Positions 56,101 to 64,000 of a DNA stretch of 64,000 nt are shown here, piece after piece. Source of the stretch: Streptomyces sp. HM190 (GTDB lineage: Bacteria; Actinomycetota; Actinomycetes; Streptomycetales; Streptomycetaceae); NCBI RefSeq assembly GCF_009857135.1, contig NZ_CP047318.1:6324001-6388000 (forward strand), given 5' to 3'. Within the stretch, counting starts at the first letter, position 1, and each line of letters begins with the position of its first letter. The position numbers and the translations under genes are program-made. The notes under the pieces were generated by a model. That model made no database searches, was not told where the DNA came from, and saw only the letters and a list, made by a program, of their open reading frames with translations.

Positions 56101-57073
56101 CCGGCGGCAGCGACACCCCGTCGAGCACGACCACGACGTGCGGCTCGTCGGGGAGCGGCGCCGCGCCGGGGTGGAAGCGGGGGCGGCCGGTGAGGCGGTG
56201 GGCCAGCAGGTCCTCCAGGTCGCGGGGGTCGCCGCCGATGAGACGGCGGCTGCCGGCGCCGTCCGCGGCACCGGGCGCCTGCACGTGCGGCAGCCACTTG
56301 GCCCACTCCCAGTGCGCCAGCGCCTCCCGCCCCGCCATGACCGCGATCACCAGGTCCGCCGGTGAGTGCAGCGCGGCCAGCGAGCCGGTCAGGGCACGCA
56401 CCGACGCCCGCACGGACTCCTCCTCGCCGCCCACGGTGACACGGGAGAAGGCACGCAGCGACACCGCCATCGGCAGGTCGTCGAGGGTGTCGTGGGTGGC
56501 GAGGAAACGCTGCATGGCGCCCGCGGCCAGCGGCTCCAGCTGCTCCACCGGCGCGGTCTCCGGGGCGATCAGCGGGGTGGCGAGGGCCTGCGGGCCGAGG
56601 CCGATGCGCACCTGCGCGAAGTCCTCGTCACCCGGCCGCCGTTCCCACAGCCGGCTGCCCTCGGCGACCAGCGCCCACAACTGGTCGGGGGAGGGGTGCA
56701 GGTAGTACTGCGCGTCGCGCTGCCTGGCGGCGGTCTCGACGGCGGAGCGCCGGGCCTGCGACAGGTACAGCAGGTAGTCGCGGCGGATGTCCGCCAACTG
56801 CGTCTGGGAACCGCGGCGGTAGCGGACCACCATCGCGACGGACATGGCGATCGTCGACGCGATCATCACCATGCCCATCACCTTCATGAACGGATGGCCG
56901 CTCGTGAAGAAGAAGACCACCGAGCCGCCCATGCCGAGCGTCGGCAGCAACTGCAGCAGCACGCTCTCCTGTTGGCCGCGCGGCAACTCCGGCGGAGGCT
57001 GCAGGACGACCTCGTGCGTCGGCACCTCGGACGGCAGCGCCCTCGGTGGACGCTTCACAACGATCTGGCTCAC
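53105..57073 (-). CDS. eccC: Type VII secretion FtsK/SpoIIIE ATPase EccC
   Basis: This 1322-residue motor of the secretion system has two N-terminal transmembrane segments (about 45-85, VVFFFTSGHPFMKVMGMVMI). Three FtsK-type ATPase domains follow, with P-loops GATGSGKSELL (about 474), GGPQSGKSTLL (about 833) and GESESGKSNLL (about 1123). Walker B-like sequences are LVIDEFSEL, LVIDGWGSF and VVIDDYDLV; only the first has the DE pair of a typical active site. The single-chain form matches Streptomyces rather than the split EccCa/EccCb of ESX-1. GTG 57073 begins the conserved N-terminus. The gene is divergent from eccD. Confidence 0.94.
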   Translation of the reverse strand: MSQIVVKRPPRALPSEVPTHEVVLQPPPELPRGQQESVLLQLLPTLGMGGSVVFFFTSGHPFMKVMGMVMIASTIAMSVAMVVRYRRGSQTQLADIRRDYLLYLSQARRSAVETAARQRDAQYYLHPSPDQLWALVAEGSRLWERRPGDEDFAQVRIGLGPQALATPLIAPETAPVEQLEPLAAGAMQRFLATHDTLDDLPMAVSLRAFSRVTVGGEEESVRASVRALTGSLAALHSPADLVIAVMAGREALAHWEWAKWLPHVQAPGAADGAGSRRLIGGDPRDLEDLLAHRLTGRPRFHPGAAPLPDEPHVVVVLDGVSLPPDSVLASAEGLQGVTVVEIVPGEPGGSRGDLSVLVHPGSLRLESGHGLVYEGVPDALSYPAAEALARQLAPLRMASGGDDDEPLLANLEFTDLLGLGDAASVDPNRTWRPRALAERLRVPIGVGEDGRPVMLDLKEAAQEGMGPHGLCVGATGSGKSELLRTLVLGLAVTHSSETLNFVLADFKGGATFAGMARMPHVAAVITNLADDLTLVDRMGDSIRGELNRRQELLRDAGNYANIHDYEKARAAGAPLQPIPSLVLVIDEFSELLTAKPDFIEMFVQIGRIGRSLGVHLLLASQRLEEGRLRGLETYLSYRVGLRTFSAAESRAALGVPDAYELPNVPGSGFLKFGTDEMVRFKAAYVSGVYRSGAADAGAAGGPRPVDRRPVLFTATEVPVRYAAVPPPRTEPGSDTDDALADTVLDVIVRRLEAQGPAAHQVWLPPLDSPPSLDGLLPGLTAVEGRGLTRPGYEGAGRLVVPVGIVDKPFEQRRDPLWVDFSGAAGHMQIIGGPQSGKSTLLRTLISSFALTHTPHEVQFYGLDFGGGGMSAVAGLPHVGGVASRLDPEKVRRTVAEVYGVMTRREEYFRAEGISSIAEFRARRARGDIAVADQPWGDVFLVIDGWGSFRTDYEGLDSVVLDMAARGLGYGIHLVLAVSRSMEVRSNLKDHIMNRLELRLGDPMDSEIDRKVAVNVPTGVPGRGLSPQKLHFMAAVPRIDGLTSDTDLADATTALAGEVARHWEGPGAPQVRLLPRRVPVEQLPPGDRLPRQGVAFGLDEDHLEPVFVDFEQDPFFLVFGESESGKSNLLRLLVKQLTARYSGDVCKLFVVDNRRSLLDVTPASHLAEYIPMSNAMDHHMTALADLMKRRTPTADVTAQQLRDRSWWRGPTVYVVIDDYDLVSTSSGNPLSGLTELLPFARDVGVRFIIARSTAGAGRASYEPFMQRMKELGAQGVVLAGDPGEGDLLGGVRPRPMPAGRGIFVSRRRGKPLVQTGLVPEETL

Positions 57074-57192
57074 CGCTCACCAATTCCCTTGCCGGACCCG
57101 GAGTTCCGTCCGCCGCCCCGTGTCGGGCGGACGCGGGCCGCCGCGTGATCCTACTGACCCGGGCGCCCGCCGACGGGCGGTAGGGTGCCGGT

Positions 57193-57218
57193 GGATTCGC
57201 GTGAGCACACGCGAATCC
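57193..57218. promoter_or_regulatory. Perfect inverted repeat in the eccC-eccD divergent region
   Basis: GGATTCGCGTG and CACGCGAATCC form an 11-bp perfect repeat around AGCA. A -10-like TAGGGT (57180-57185, eccD direction) lies just upstream, and TAGGAT on the minus strand (57153-57148) points to eccC. The 315-nt region otherwise shows no gene. It may be an operator or a 5' leader hairpin of eccD. Confidence 0.6.
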
Positions 57219-57388
57219 GGTCGGCGAAACAGGGCAATCCGCGCGATGCGCGACCGCCCGGACACCGGCGGCCGACCGCACGGACCCCTGCCCCACGCCC
57301 CGCCGGACCACCCGCGGGACGACCCGGAGGAAGGGGCGCAGGACCTTCACACCGCGGACGCGGAACCAACACCGAGGGGGAGCAGCAG

Positions 57389-58900
57389 GTGAGCATGACG
57401 GCCTCCGCGACGGCAGCCGGAGCGGGCGGGCCCGGCCGGTCAGCCCCGGCCGGGGCGGGCGCGGGACTGGGCTTCTGCCGGGTCACGATCGTCGCGCCCG
57501 ACAGCCGGATCGACGTGGCCCTGCCGGACGACGTGCCGGTCGCCGACCTCTGCCCGGAGATCCTCCGGCTGTCCCGGCAGAGCTCCGCCGAGGGCGCCCC
57601 GGTCGGCTACCACCTCGTGCGCCGCGACGGCACGGTCCTCGACAGCGCGCGCTCCTTCGCCGCACAGCGCATTCTCGACGGCGAACTTCTCACCCTGCGG
57701 CCGTTCGCCGACTCGCTGCCCCCGGCCGTCTTCGACGACGTCTCCGAAGCGGTGGCCTCCGCCGTGACCCGCGACCACCGGCTGTGGAGCGGCGATCTGA
57801 CGCGCGTCGCCGGCCTCGTCGGCGGCGGCGTCCTGCCCGTCCTGCTCGCCTTCGTCGTCTGGACCGCCGACCCGCGGCACGACATGCACAGCCGGATCGG
57901 CGTCCTCGCGGCCGTGGCCGGTGTCGTCCTCCTCGCTCTCGCCGCCGTCCGTGCCCGCGTCTACGACGACCGTGCCTCCGCCGTCGCCCTCGGGCTCGGC
58001 GCCCTGGCCAACGCGGGCGTCGGTGGCTCCGGGCTCCTCCCGCTCGCGGACGGTCAGGGCGTCGGCAGACTGCAGTTCCTGCTCGGCTGCGCGGCGGTAC
58101 TGGTGGCCTCCGTCGTCCTGACCGTCTGCTCCCCGCGCGGCGACGGCCCGTTCGTCGCCTGCGTCCTTGCCTCGGCCGTCGCCATGGTCACGGTGTTCGT
58201 CGCGATCCTGCTGAGCTGGACACCCACCGAGATCGCCGCCCTGTGCGCCCCCCTCGCCGTCATGACCTTGGCCTTCCTGCCCGGCATGTCCATGCGCTTC
58301 GCCCGCCTCCCCATCGGCTACGACCCCCCGAGCACCGGCCGCGCCGCGTACGGCGCCGACCCCGCCCCGCAGGAACCGGTGGACCTGGCCCGGATCGAGG
58401 CGCGGGCACGGCGCGGCCACGAACTGCTGGTCGGGCTCGTCGGCGGCTGCGCCCTGCTCGCCGTCGCCTCCGCCGCCGTCCTCGGTTTCTCCGGCGACGT
58501 CTGGGCGCAGCTGCTGGCGTTCGCGACCGGCGCCGCCCTCCTGATGCGCGCGCAGCTCTTCCGCTACACCGCCCAGGTGGGCGCCTGCCTCGCCGCGGGG
58601 CTCGGCAGCCTCGTCCTGCTGGGCCTCGGGCTGGCCCTCGACCCTCCGCACCCGGTGATCCGCGAGGCCCTGTCCGGGGACCGCACGGCCCTGGAGATCC
58701 GCACCGTCTGGCTCGTCGTCGTCATCGCCGCGCTGTCCGCGCTGATCACCGCGATCGGCCTGATCGTGCCCCGCAGCGGCCTCACCCCCTTCTGGGGCCG
58801 CTTCCTGGAGATCTTCGAGGGTTTCGTCCTGCTCACCCTCGTCCCGCTGGCCCTGGCCGTCTTCGACGTCTACACGGCCGCCCGCGCCATGACGGGCTGA
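57389..58900 (+). CDS. eccD: Type VII secretion integral membrane protein EccD
   Basis: The protein has 503 residues. An N-terminal ubiquitin-like domain (about 25-110, FCRVTIVAPDSRIDVALPDD; YHLVRRDGTVLD) is followed by about eleven transmembrane helices, beginning LVGGGVLPVLLAFVVW, with a cytoplasmic loop containing ARIEARARRGHELL. EccD forms the membrane vestibule of the ESX channel. The GTG at 57389 has GGGGGAG 6 nt upstream; the ATG at 57395 is an alternative. It lies at the rpsO side of the locus, divergent from eccC, and its start region contains the inverted repeat noted above. Confidence 0.92.
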   Translation: MSMTASATAAGAGGPGRSAPAGAGAGLGFCRVTIVAPDSRIDVALPDDVPVADLCPEILRLSRQSSAEGAPVGYHLVRRDGTVLDSARSFAAQRILDGELLTLRPFADSLPPAVFDDVSEAVASAVTRDHRLWSGDLTRVAGLVGGGVLPVLLAFVVWTADPRHDMHSRIGVLAAVAGVVLLALAAVRARVYDDRASAVALGLGALANAGVGGSGLLPLADGQGVGRLQFLLGCAAVLVASVVLTVCSPRGDGPFVACVLASAVAMVTVFVAILLSWTPTEIAALCAPLAVMTLAFLPGMSMRFARLPIGYDPPSTGRAAYGADPAPQEPVDLARIEARARRGHELLVGLVGGCALLAVASAAVLGFSGDVWAQLLAFATGAALLMRAQLFRYTAQVGACLAAGLGSLVLLGLGLALDPPHPVIREALSGDRTALEIRTVWLVVVIAALSALITAIGLIVPRSGLTPFWGRFLEIFEGFVLLTLVPLALAVFDVYTAARAMTG

Positions 58901-59163
58901 CCGCGACCACGCCGACGGCACCGGCGCCGCCCGCCACGGGGCGTCCGGCGCGGCTCCCCGGGGGGCGGGCCGGACCCCGGGGAGGACCGTCCTTCCGTAC
59001 TGGTACGCTGTGTGACGGCCGTCTGTGTACGCATCCCGCGGACTCCCTCCAGGGACCCCGCGAGGCAGCGCCGACGGATCCCGCCACCCGAGTCACAGAA
59101 GTCCCCCTGAGACGAAGACCAGGGGCGCTCGGTGGCATCGAAGAGACTCAGAAGGAGTATCGC

Positions 59164-59451
59164 GTGTCGCTCGACGCCGCTACGAAGAAGCAGATCATCG
59201 CCGAGTTCGGTACCAAGGAGGGCGACACCGGCTCCCCCGAGGTCCAGGTCGCGATGCTCTCGCGCCGCATCTCGGACCTGACCGAGCACCTCAAGACCCA
59301 CAAGCACGACCACCACTCCCGTCGTGGTCTGCTGATCCTGGTCGGTCAGCGCCGCCGTCTGCTGCAGTACCTGGCCAAGAAGGACATCCAGCGCTTCCGT
59401 ACGCTGGTCGACCGCCTCGGCATCCGCCGCGGTGCGGCCGGCGCCAAGTAG
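59164..59451 (+). CDS. rpsO: 30S ribosomal protein S15
   Basis: This 95-residue primary 16S rRNA-binding protein contains EFGTKEGDTGSPEVQVAMLS and LTEHLKTHKHDHHSRRGLL, followed by RLLQYLAKKDIQRFRTLVDR. The GTG at 59164 has AAGGAG 8 nt upstream. A terminator hairpin directly follows the stop, and pnp lies downstream, which is the usual order; part of the transcript probably reads through into pnp. A -10-like TACGCT (59004-59009) in the upstream gap may be its promoter. Confidence 0.97.
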   Translation: MSLDAATKKQIIAEFGTKEGDTGSPEVQVAMLSRRISDLTEHLKTHKHDHHSRRGLLILVGQRRRLLQYLAKKDIQRFRTLVDRLGIRRGAAGAK

Positions 59452-59460
59452 GACGCCGTG

Positions 59461-59500
59461 AAGGGAGCGGTTCCCGAAACGATCGGGGGCCGCTCCCTTT
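59461..59500 (+). terminator. rpsO terminator / attenuator
   Basis: AAGGGAGCGG and CCGCTCCCTT form the outer stem and CCCGA/TCGGG an inner stem, with a T-run following. It stands 10 nt after the rpsO stop and would partly stop transcription before pnp. Confidence 0.85.
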
Positions 59501-59658
59501 GCCGTACATACGGGACCTTGCCGTACGTGCGGAAACGTGCGGAGTGTCACCACCCCTTTGTAGTGTGGTAGCACAACGCCATATGGACGACACAGCGTGA
59601 GGACACCCGCGACGGGTGACCGCACGTGACCGAACGAGGAGAAGCGCGCCAAGCCGCC

Positions 59659-59719
59659 GCCGGTCCTCGGTAGTGGCCCCCGGGGCAGCGAACCCCGGGT
59701 GCTTCGATCGAAGACCGGC
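59659..59719 (+). promoter_or_regulatory. Long hairpin in the pnp leader
   Basis: GCCGGTC (59659-59665) pairs with GACCGGC (59713-59719), and CCCGGGG (59679-59685) with CCCCGGG (59693-59699) at the tip. In other bacteria a hairpin at this position is cut by RNase III and lets PNPase control its own mRNA. The remaining 358-nt rpsO-pnp gap also contains the rpsO terminator. Confidence 0.65.
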
Positions 59720-59809
59720 CCGCACCGCACGGAGCGCTTCTCCGCCACCGTCCCCCTGTCACACGGACAGCGCGGGACAAAAGACGACAAAGTAACGGAG
59801 AGATCGCTA

Positions 59810-62029
59810 GTGGAGAACGAGACCCACTACGCCGAGGCCGTCATCGACAACGGCTCCTTCGGCACCCGCACCATCCGCTTCGAGACGGGCCGCCTGGCCC
59901 GCCAGGCCGCCGGCTCCGCCGTGGCCTACCTGGACGACGACACCATGGTGCTGTCGGCCACCACCGCCTCCAAGAACCCCAAGGACCAGCTCGACTTCTT
60001 CCCCCTCACGGTGGACGTCGAGGAGCGGATGTACGCCGCCGGCAAGATCCCCGGCAGCTTCTTCCGCCGCGAGGGCCGCCCCTCCGAGGACGCCATCCTC
60101 ACCTGCCGCCTGATCGACCGCCCGCTGCGCCCGTCCTTCAAGAAGGGCCTGCGCAACGAGATCCAGGTCGTCGCCACGATCATGGCCCTCAACCCCGACC
60201 ACCTGTACGACGTCGTCGCGATCAACGCCGCGTCCGCGTCCACGCAGCTGGCCGGCCTGCCCTTCTCCGGCCCGATCGGCGGCGTCCGCGTCGCGCTGAT
60301 CAACGGCCAGTGGGTCGCCTTCCCGACCCACACCGAGCTGGAGTCCGCGGTCTTCGACATGGTCGTCGCCGGCCGTGTCCTGGAGGACGGCGACGTCGCG
60401 ATCATGATGGTCGAGGCCGAGGCCACCGAGGAGACCATCAAGCTGGTCCAGGGCGGTGCCGAGGCGCCGACCGAGGAGGTCGTCGCCGCCGGTCTGGACG
60501 CCGCGAAGCCCTTCATCAAGGTCCTCTGCAAGGCCCAGTCCGACCTCGCCGCCAAGGCCGCCAAGCCGACCGGCGAGTTCCCGATCTTCCTCGACTACCA
60601 GGACGACGTCCTGGAGGCCCTCACGGCCGCCGTCAAGGACGAGCTCGCCCAGGCGCTCACCATCGCCGGCAAGCAGGAGCGCGAGACCGAGCTGGACCGC
60701 GTCAAGGCGCTCGCCGCCGAGAAGCTGCTCCCGCAGTTCGAGGGCCGCGAGAAGGAGATCTCCGCCGCGTACCGCTCGCTGACCAAGTCCCTGGTCCGTG
60801 AGCGCGTCATCAAGGAGAAGAAGCGCATCGACGGCCGCGGCGTCACGGACATCCGTACGCTCGCCGCCGAGGTCGAGGCCATCCCGCGCGTGCACGGCTC
60901 CGCGCTGTTCGAGCGTGGCGAGACCCAGATCCTGGGCGTCACCACCCTCAACATGCTCCGCATGGAGCAGCAGCTCGACACCCTCTCCCCGGTGACGCGC
61001 AAGCGCTACATGCACAACTACAACTTCCCGCCGTACTCCACCGGCGAGACCGGCCGCGTCGGCTCCCCGAAGCGCCGCGAGATCGGCCACGGCGCCCTCG
61101 CCGAGCGCGCCCTGATCCCGGTCCTGCCGACCCGCGAGGAGTTCCCCTACGCGATCCGCCAGGTGTCCGAGGCCCTCGGCTCCAACGGCTCGACGTCCAT
61201 GGGCTCGGTCTGCGCCTCCACCATGTCGCTGCTGAACGCCGGTGTGCCGCTGAAGGCCCCCGTCGCCGGCATCGCCATGGGCCTGATCTCCCAGGAGATC
61301 GACGGCGAGACGCACTACGTCACCCTCACCGACATCCTCGGTGCGGAGGACGCCTTCGGCGACATGGACTTCAAGGTCGCCGGCACCAAGGAGTTCGTCA
61401 CCGCCCTCCAGCTCGACACCAAGCTGGACGGCATCCCGGCCTCCGTCCTGGCCGCCGCCCTCAAGCAGGCCCGTGACGCCCGCCTCCACATCCTCGACGT
61501 GATGATGGAAGCGATCGACACCCCGGACGAGATGTCCCCCAACGCCCCGCGGATCATCACCGTCAAGATCCCCGTGGACAAGATCGGCGAGGTCATCGGC
61601 CCCAAGGGCAAGATGATCAACCAGATCCAGGAGGACACCGGCGCCGAGATCACGATCGAGGACGACGGCACCATCTACATCGGTGCCGCCGACGGCCCGG
61701 CCGCCGAGGCCGCCCGCGCCACGATCAACGGCATCGCCAACCCGACCATGCCGGAGGTCGGCGAGCGTTACCTGGGCACCGTCGTGAAGACGACGACCTT
61801 CGGCGCGTTCGTGTCGCTGCTCCCGGGCAAGGACGGTCTGCTGCACATCTCGCAGATCCGCAAGCTCGCCGGCGGCAAGCGCGTGGAGAACGTCGAGGAC
61901 GTCCTCGGTGTGGGCCAGAAGGTCCAGGTCGAGATCGCCGAGATCGACTCCCGCGGCAAGCTCTCCCTCATCCCCGTGATCGAGGGCGAGGAAGGCTCGG
62001 ACGAGAAGAAGGACGACGGCGACAAGTGA
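59810..62029 (+). CDS. pnp: Polynucleotide phosphorylase
   Basis: This 739-residue enzyme degrades RNA from the 3' end by phosphorolysis and can polymerise nucleoside diphosphates. Two RNase PH domains (first with FFRREGRPSEDAILTCRLID, second with NFPPYSTGETGRVGSPKRRE) flank an alpha-helical domain. The KH domain (IGEVIGPKGKMINQIQEDTG, about 605) and S1 domain (YLGTVVKTTTFGAFVSLLPG, about 655) end the protein. The length agrees with Streptomyces PNPase. The GTG at 59810 follows GGAG at 10 nt. The stop overlaps the start of the M16 peptidase (GTGA). Confidence 0.97.
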   Translation: MENETHYAEAVIDNGSFGTRTIRFETGRLARQAAGSAVAYLDDDTMVLSATTASKNPKDQLDFFPLTVDVEERMYAAGKIPGSFFRREGRPSEDAILTCRLIDRPLRPSFKKGLRNEIQVVATIMALNPDHLYDVVAINAASASTQLAGLPFSGPIGGVRVALINGQWVAFPTHTELESAVFDMVVAGRVLEDGDVAIMMVEAEATEETIKLVQGGAEAPTEEVVAAGLDAAKPFIKVLCKAQSDLAAKAAKPTGEFPIFLDYQDDVLEALTAAVKDELAQALTIAGKQERETELDRVKALAAEKLLPQFEGREKEISAAYRSLTKSLVRERVIKEKKRIDGRGVTDIRTLAAEVEAIPRVHGSALFERGETQILGVTTLNMLRMEQQLDTLSPVTRKRYMHNYNFPPYSTGETGRVGSPKRREIGHGALAERALIPVLPTREEFPYAIRQVSEALGSNGSTSMGSVCASTMSLLNAGVPLKAPVAGIAMGLISQEIDGETHYVTLTDILGAEDAFGDMDFKVAGTKEFVTALQLDTKLDGIPASVLAAALKQARDARLHILDVMMEAIDTPDEMSPNAPRIITVKIPVDKIGEVIGPKGKMINQIQEDTGAEITIEDDGTIYIGAADGPAAEAARATINGIANPTMPEVGERYLGTVVKTTTFGAFVSLLPGKDGLLHISQIRKLAGGKRVENVEDVLGVGQKVQVEIAEIDSRGKLSLIPVIEGEEGSDEKKDDGDK

Positions 62030-63405
62030 CGTCCCGTAGCTCCAAGGCGACGGCCCGCACCTCCACGGAGGCGCGGGCCGTCGCCCGTACCCAAACCCTG
62101 ATCAAGGGCGCCGGCGGCATCGGCACGGTCCGCAGGACCACCCTCCCGGGCGGCCTGCGCATCGTCACCGAGACCCTGCCGTCCGTGCGCTCCGCCACCT
62201 TCGGCATCTGGGCCCACGTCGGCTCCCGCGACGAGACACCCGCGCTGAACGGCGCCACGCACTACCTGGAGCACCTGCTCTTCAAGGGCACCACCCGCCG
62301 GAGCGCGCTCGACATATCGTCCGCGATCGACGCGGTCGGCGGCGAGATGAACGCGTTCACCGCGAAGGAGTACACGTGCTACTACGCGCGCGTGCTCGAC
62401 TCCGACCTGCCCCTCGCCATCGACGTCGTCTGCGACATGCTCACCGGTTCGCTGATCCGTGAGGAGGACGTCGACGTCGAACGCGGCGCCATCCTCGAAG
62501 AGATCGCGATGACCGAGGACGACCCGGGCGACTGCGTGCACGACCTGTTCGCGCACACCATGTTCGGCGACACCCCGCTCGGCCGCCCCGTCCTCGGCAC
62601 GGTCGACACGGTCAACGCCCTCACCGCCGACCGCATCCGCCGCTTCTACAAGAAGCACTACGACCCCACCCACCTCGTGGTCGCCTGCGCCGGCAACGTC
62701 GACCACAACAAGGTCGTACGCCTGGTCCGCGCCGCCTTCGAGAAGGCGGGCGCCCTCACCCGCACCGACGCCACCCCGATCGCCCCGCGCGAGGGCCACC
62801 GCAGCCTCCGCACGGCCGGCCGCGTCGAGCTGATCGGCCGCAGGACCGAGCAGGCCCACGTCGTCCTCGGCATGCCCGGCCTCGCCCGCACCGACGAGCG
62901 TCGCTGGGCCCTCGGCGTCCTCAACACCGCGCTCGGCGGCGGCATGTCCTCCCGCCTCTTCCAGGAGGTCCGGGAGAAGCGCGGCCTCGCCTACAGCGTG
63001 TACTCGTACACCTCCGGCTTCGCCGACTGCGGCCTCTTCGGCGTCTACGCGGGCTGCCGCCCCTCCCAGGTCCACGACGTGCTCAAGATCTGCCGCGACG
63101 AACTGGACCAGGTCGCCGAGCACGGACTGCCCGACGAGGAGATCGACCGGGCCATCGGCCAGCTGAAGGGCTCCACCGTCCTCGGCCTGGAGGACACCGG
63201 CGCCCTCATGAACCGCATCGGCAAGAGCGAGCTGTGCTGGGGCGAGCAGATGTCCGTCGACGAGATGCTGACCCGGATCGGGATGGTGACCCCGGACGAC
63301 GTCCGTGCCGTGGCCCGCGACGTCCTGGGCCGGCGCCCCTCGCTGTCGGTGATCGGCCCGCTCAAGGACAAACAGGCGTCCCGACTCCACGACACCGTCG
63401 CCTGA
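62026..63405 (+). CDS. M16 family zinc metallopeptidase
   Basis: This 459-residue inverzincin has the inverted zinc motif HYLEH (residues 79-83) and the downstream Glu ligand in ERGAILEEIAMTEDDP, consistent with an active peptidase. A second, non-catalytic M16-type half follows, with RTEQAHVVLGMPGL and VREKRGLAYSVYSYTSGF. The family processes small proteins and peptides; actinobacterial members next to pnp and dapB have no agreed substrate. No signal peptide is present, so it is probably cytoplasmic. The GTG overlaps the pnp stop by 4 nt, showing translational coupling. Confidence 0.92.
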   Translation: MTSRSSKATARTSTEARAVARTQTLIKGAGGIGTVRRTTLPGGLRIVTETLPSVRSATFGIWAHVGSRDETPALNGATHYLEHLLFKGTTRRSALDISSAIDAVGGEMNAFTAKEYTCYYARVLDSDLPLAIDVVCDMLTGSLIREEDVDVERGAILEEIAMTEDDPGDCVHDLFAHTMFGDTPLGRPVLGTVDTVNALTADRIRRFYKKHYDPTHLVVACAGNVDHNKVVRLVRAAFEKAGALTRTDATPIAPREGHRSLRTAGRVELIGRRTEQAHVVLGMPGLARTDERRWALGVLNTALGGGMSSRLFQEVREKRGLAYSVYSYTSGFADCGLFGVYAGCRPSQVHDVLKICRDELDQVAEHGLPDEEIDRAIGQLKGSTVLGLEDTGALMNRIGKSELCWGEQMSVDEMLTRIGMVTPDDVRAVARDVLGRRPSLSVIGPLKDKQASRLHDTVA

Positions 63406-63439
63406 CCCCTCCCACAAGGCCCAGAAGGAAGCAAGACAG

Positions 63440-64000
63440 ATGAGCAAGCTGCGCGTGGCGGTCCTCGGTGCCCAGGGCCGCATCGGCTCCGAGGCGGTCA
63501 GGGCCGTCGAGGCCGCCGAGGACATGGAACTGGTCGCCGCCCTGAGCCGGGGCGACAAGCTGGAGACCCTCACCGAGCAGGGCGCCCAGGTCGCCGTCGA
63601 ACTGACCACGCCCGCCTCGGTCATGGACAACCTCGACTTCTGCGTCCGCCACGGCATCCACGCGGTCGTCGGGACCACGGGCTGGACCGACGAGCGCCTC
63701 GCGCAGCTGACCACCTGGCTGGACGGCTCCCCGGAGACCGGCGTGCTCATCGCGCCCAACTTCTCCATCGGAGCCGTCCTCACCATGAAGTTCGCGCAGA
63801 TCGCCGCGCCCTACTTCGAGTCCGTCGAGGTCGTCGAGCTGCACCACCCGAACAAGGTCGACGCCCCCAGCGGCACCGCCACCCGCACCGCCCAGCTCAT
63901 CGCCGAGGCCCGCCGCGCCGCCGGCACGGCCCCGGCGCCGGACGCCACGGCCACGGCCCTGGACGGCGCGCGGGGCGCCGACGTCGACGGCGTCCCCGTC
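63440..64000 (+). CDS. dapB: 4-hydroxy-tetrahydrodipicolinate reductase, N-terminal part (cut by window end)
   Basis: The first 187 residues are visible of a family usually about 250 long. The NAD(P)H-binding VAVLGAQGRIGSE begins at residue 6, VVGTTGW follows in the middle, and the active-site motif ELHHPNKVDAPSGTA lies near residue 135. The enzyme reduces the DapA product in lysine and diaminopimelate synthesis. AGAAGGAAG lies about 9 nt upstream of the ATG at 63440. It is 34 nt downstream of the M16 peptidase gene and probably in the same transcript. Confidence 0.95.
   Translation, partial: MSKLRVAVLGAQGRIGSEAVRAVEAAEDMELVAALSRGDKLETLTEQGAQVAVELTTPASVMDNLDFCVRHGIHAVVGTTGWTDERLAQLTTWLDGSPETGVLIAPNFSIGAVLTMKFAQIAAPYFESVEVVELHHPNKVDAPSGTATRTAQLIAEARRAAGTAPAPDATATALDGARGADVDGVPV

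Overview
The window is a stretch of high-GC actinobacterial chromosome, almost certainly Streptomyces. The evidence is strong GC bias at third codon positions, frequent GTG/TTG starts, actinobacterial forms of housekeeping genes (short NusA, Pro/Gly-rich IF2, a 739-residue PNPase), the gene order dxr-rseP-ispG and rimP-nusA-ylxR-infB-ylxP-rbfA-truB-ribF, and a Streptomyces-type type VII secretion locus. No prophage, transposase gene, tRNA, rRNA or CRISPR array was seen.

Region 1 (1-16.6 kb) is a plant-polysaccharide locus that fits xyloglucan. It holds the end of a GH74 xyloglucanase, a GH42 beta-galactosidase, a secreted GH12 endoglucanase, a GH36 alpha-galactosidase, a GH31 alpha-xylosidase-like enzyme, a secreted clan GH-A-like protein with CBM-like modules, and two LacI-family regulators with visible palindromic operators. 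Its sugar ABC transporter survives only as a truncated MalG-type permease joined out of frame to the first codons of another gene. A sulfotransferase and an AI-2E family membrane protein lie inside the locus.

Region 2 (16.9-29.7 kb) carries an acyl-CoA dehydrogenase, a secreted lamin-tail protein, dxr-rseP-ispG (non-mevalonate isoprenoid synthesis plus a site-2 protease), two GNAT acetyltransferases, proS, and a minus-strand trio: a lipoprotein, a ferritin-like protein and a kinase-fold protein lacking its catalytic residues. Intergenic DNA here holds copies of a dispersed inverted-repeat family, a 30-bp tandem repeat and a possible 81-bp miniature element.

Region 3 (29.9-42.4 kb) is the translation/transcription operon region (rimP, nusA, ylxR, infB, ylxP, rbfA, truB, ribF). 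It is interrupted by a large gene for an inactive trypsin-like domain, a P-loop NTPase and a helical-repeat tail. That gene is frameshifted at a (GGGC)4 run.

Region 4 (42.4-58.9 kb) is a compact type VII secretion (ESX-like) locus. It contains a MinD/ParA-like EspI-type protein with a huge proline-rich tail, an unknown protein, EccE, EccB, a mycosin protease, two WXG100 proteins, a DUF397 protein, EccC and EccD. Region 5 (59-64 kb) is rpsO, pnp, an M16 peptidase and the start of dapB.
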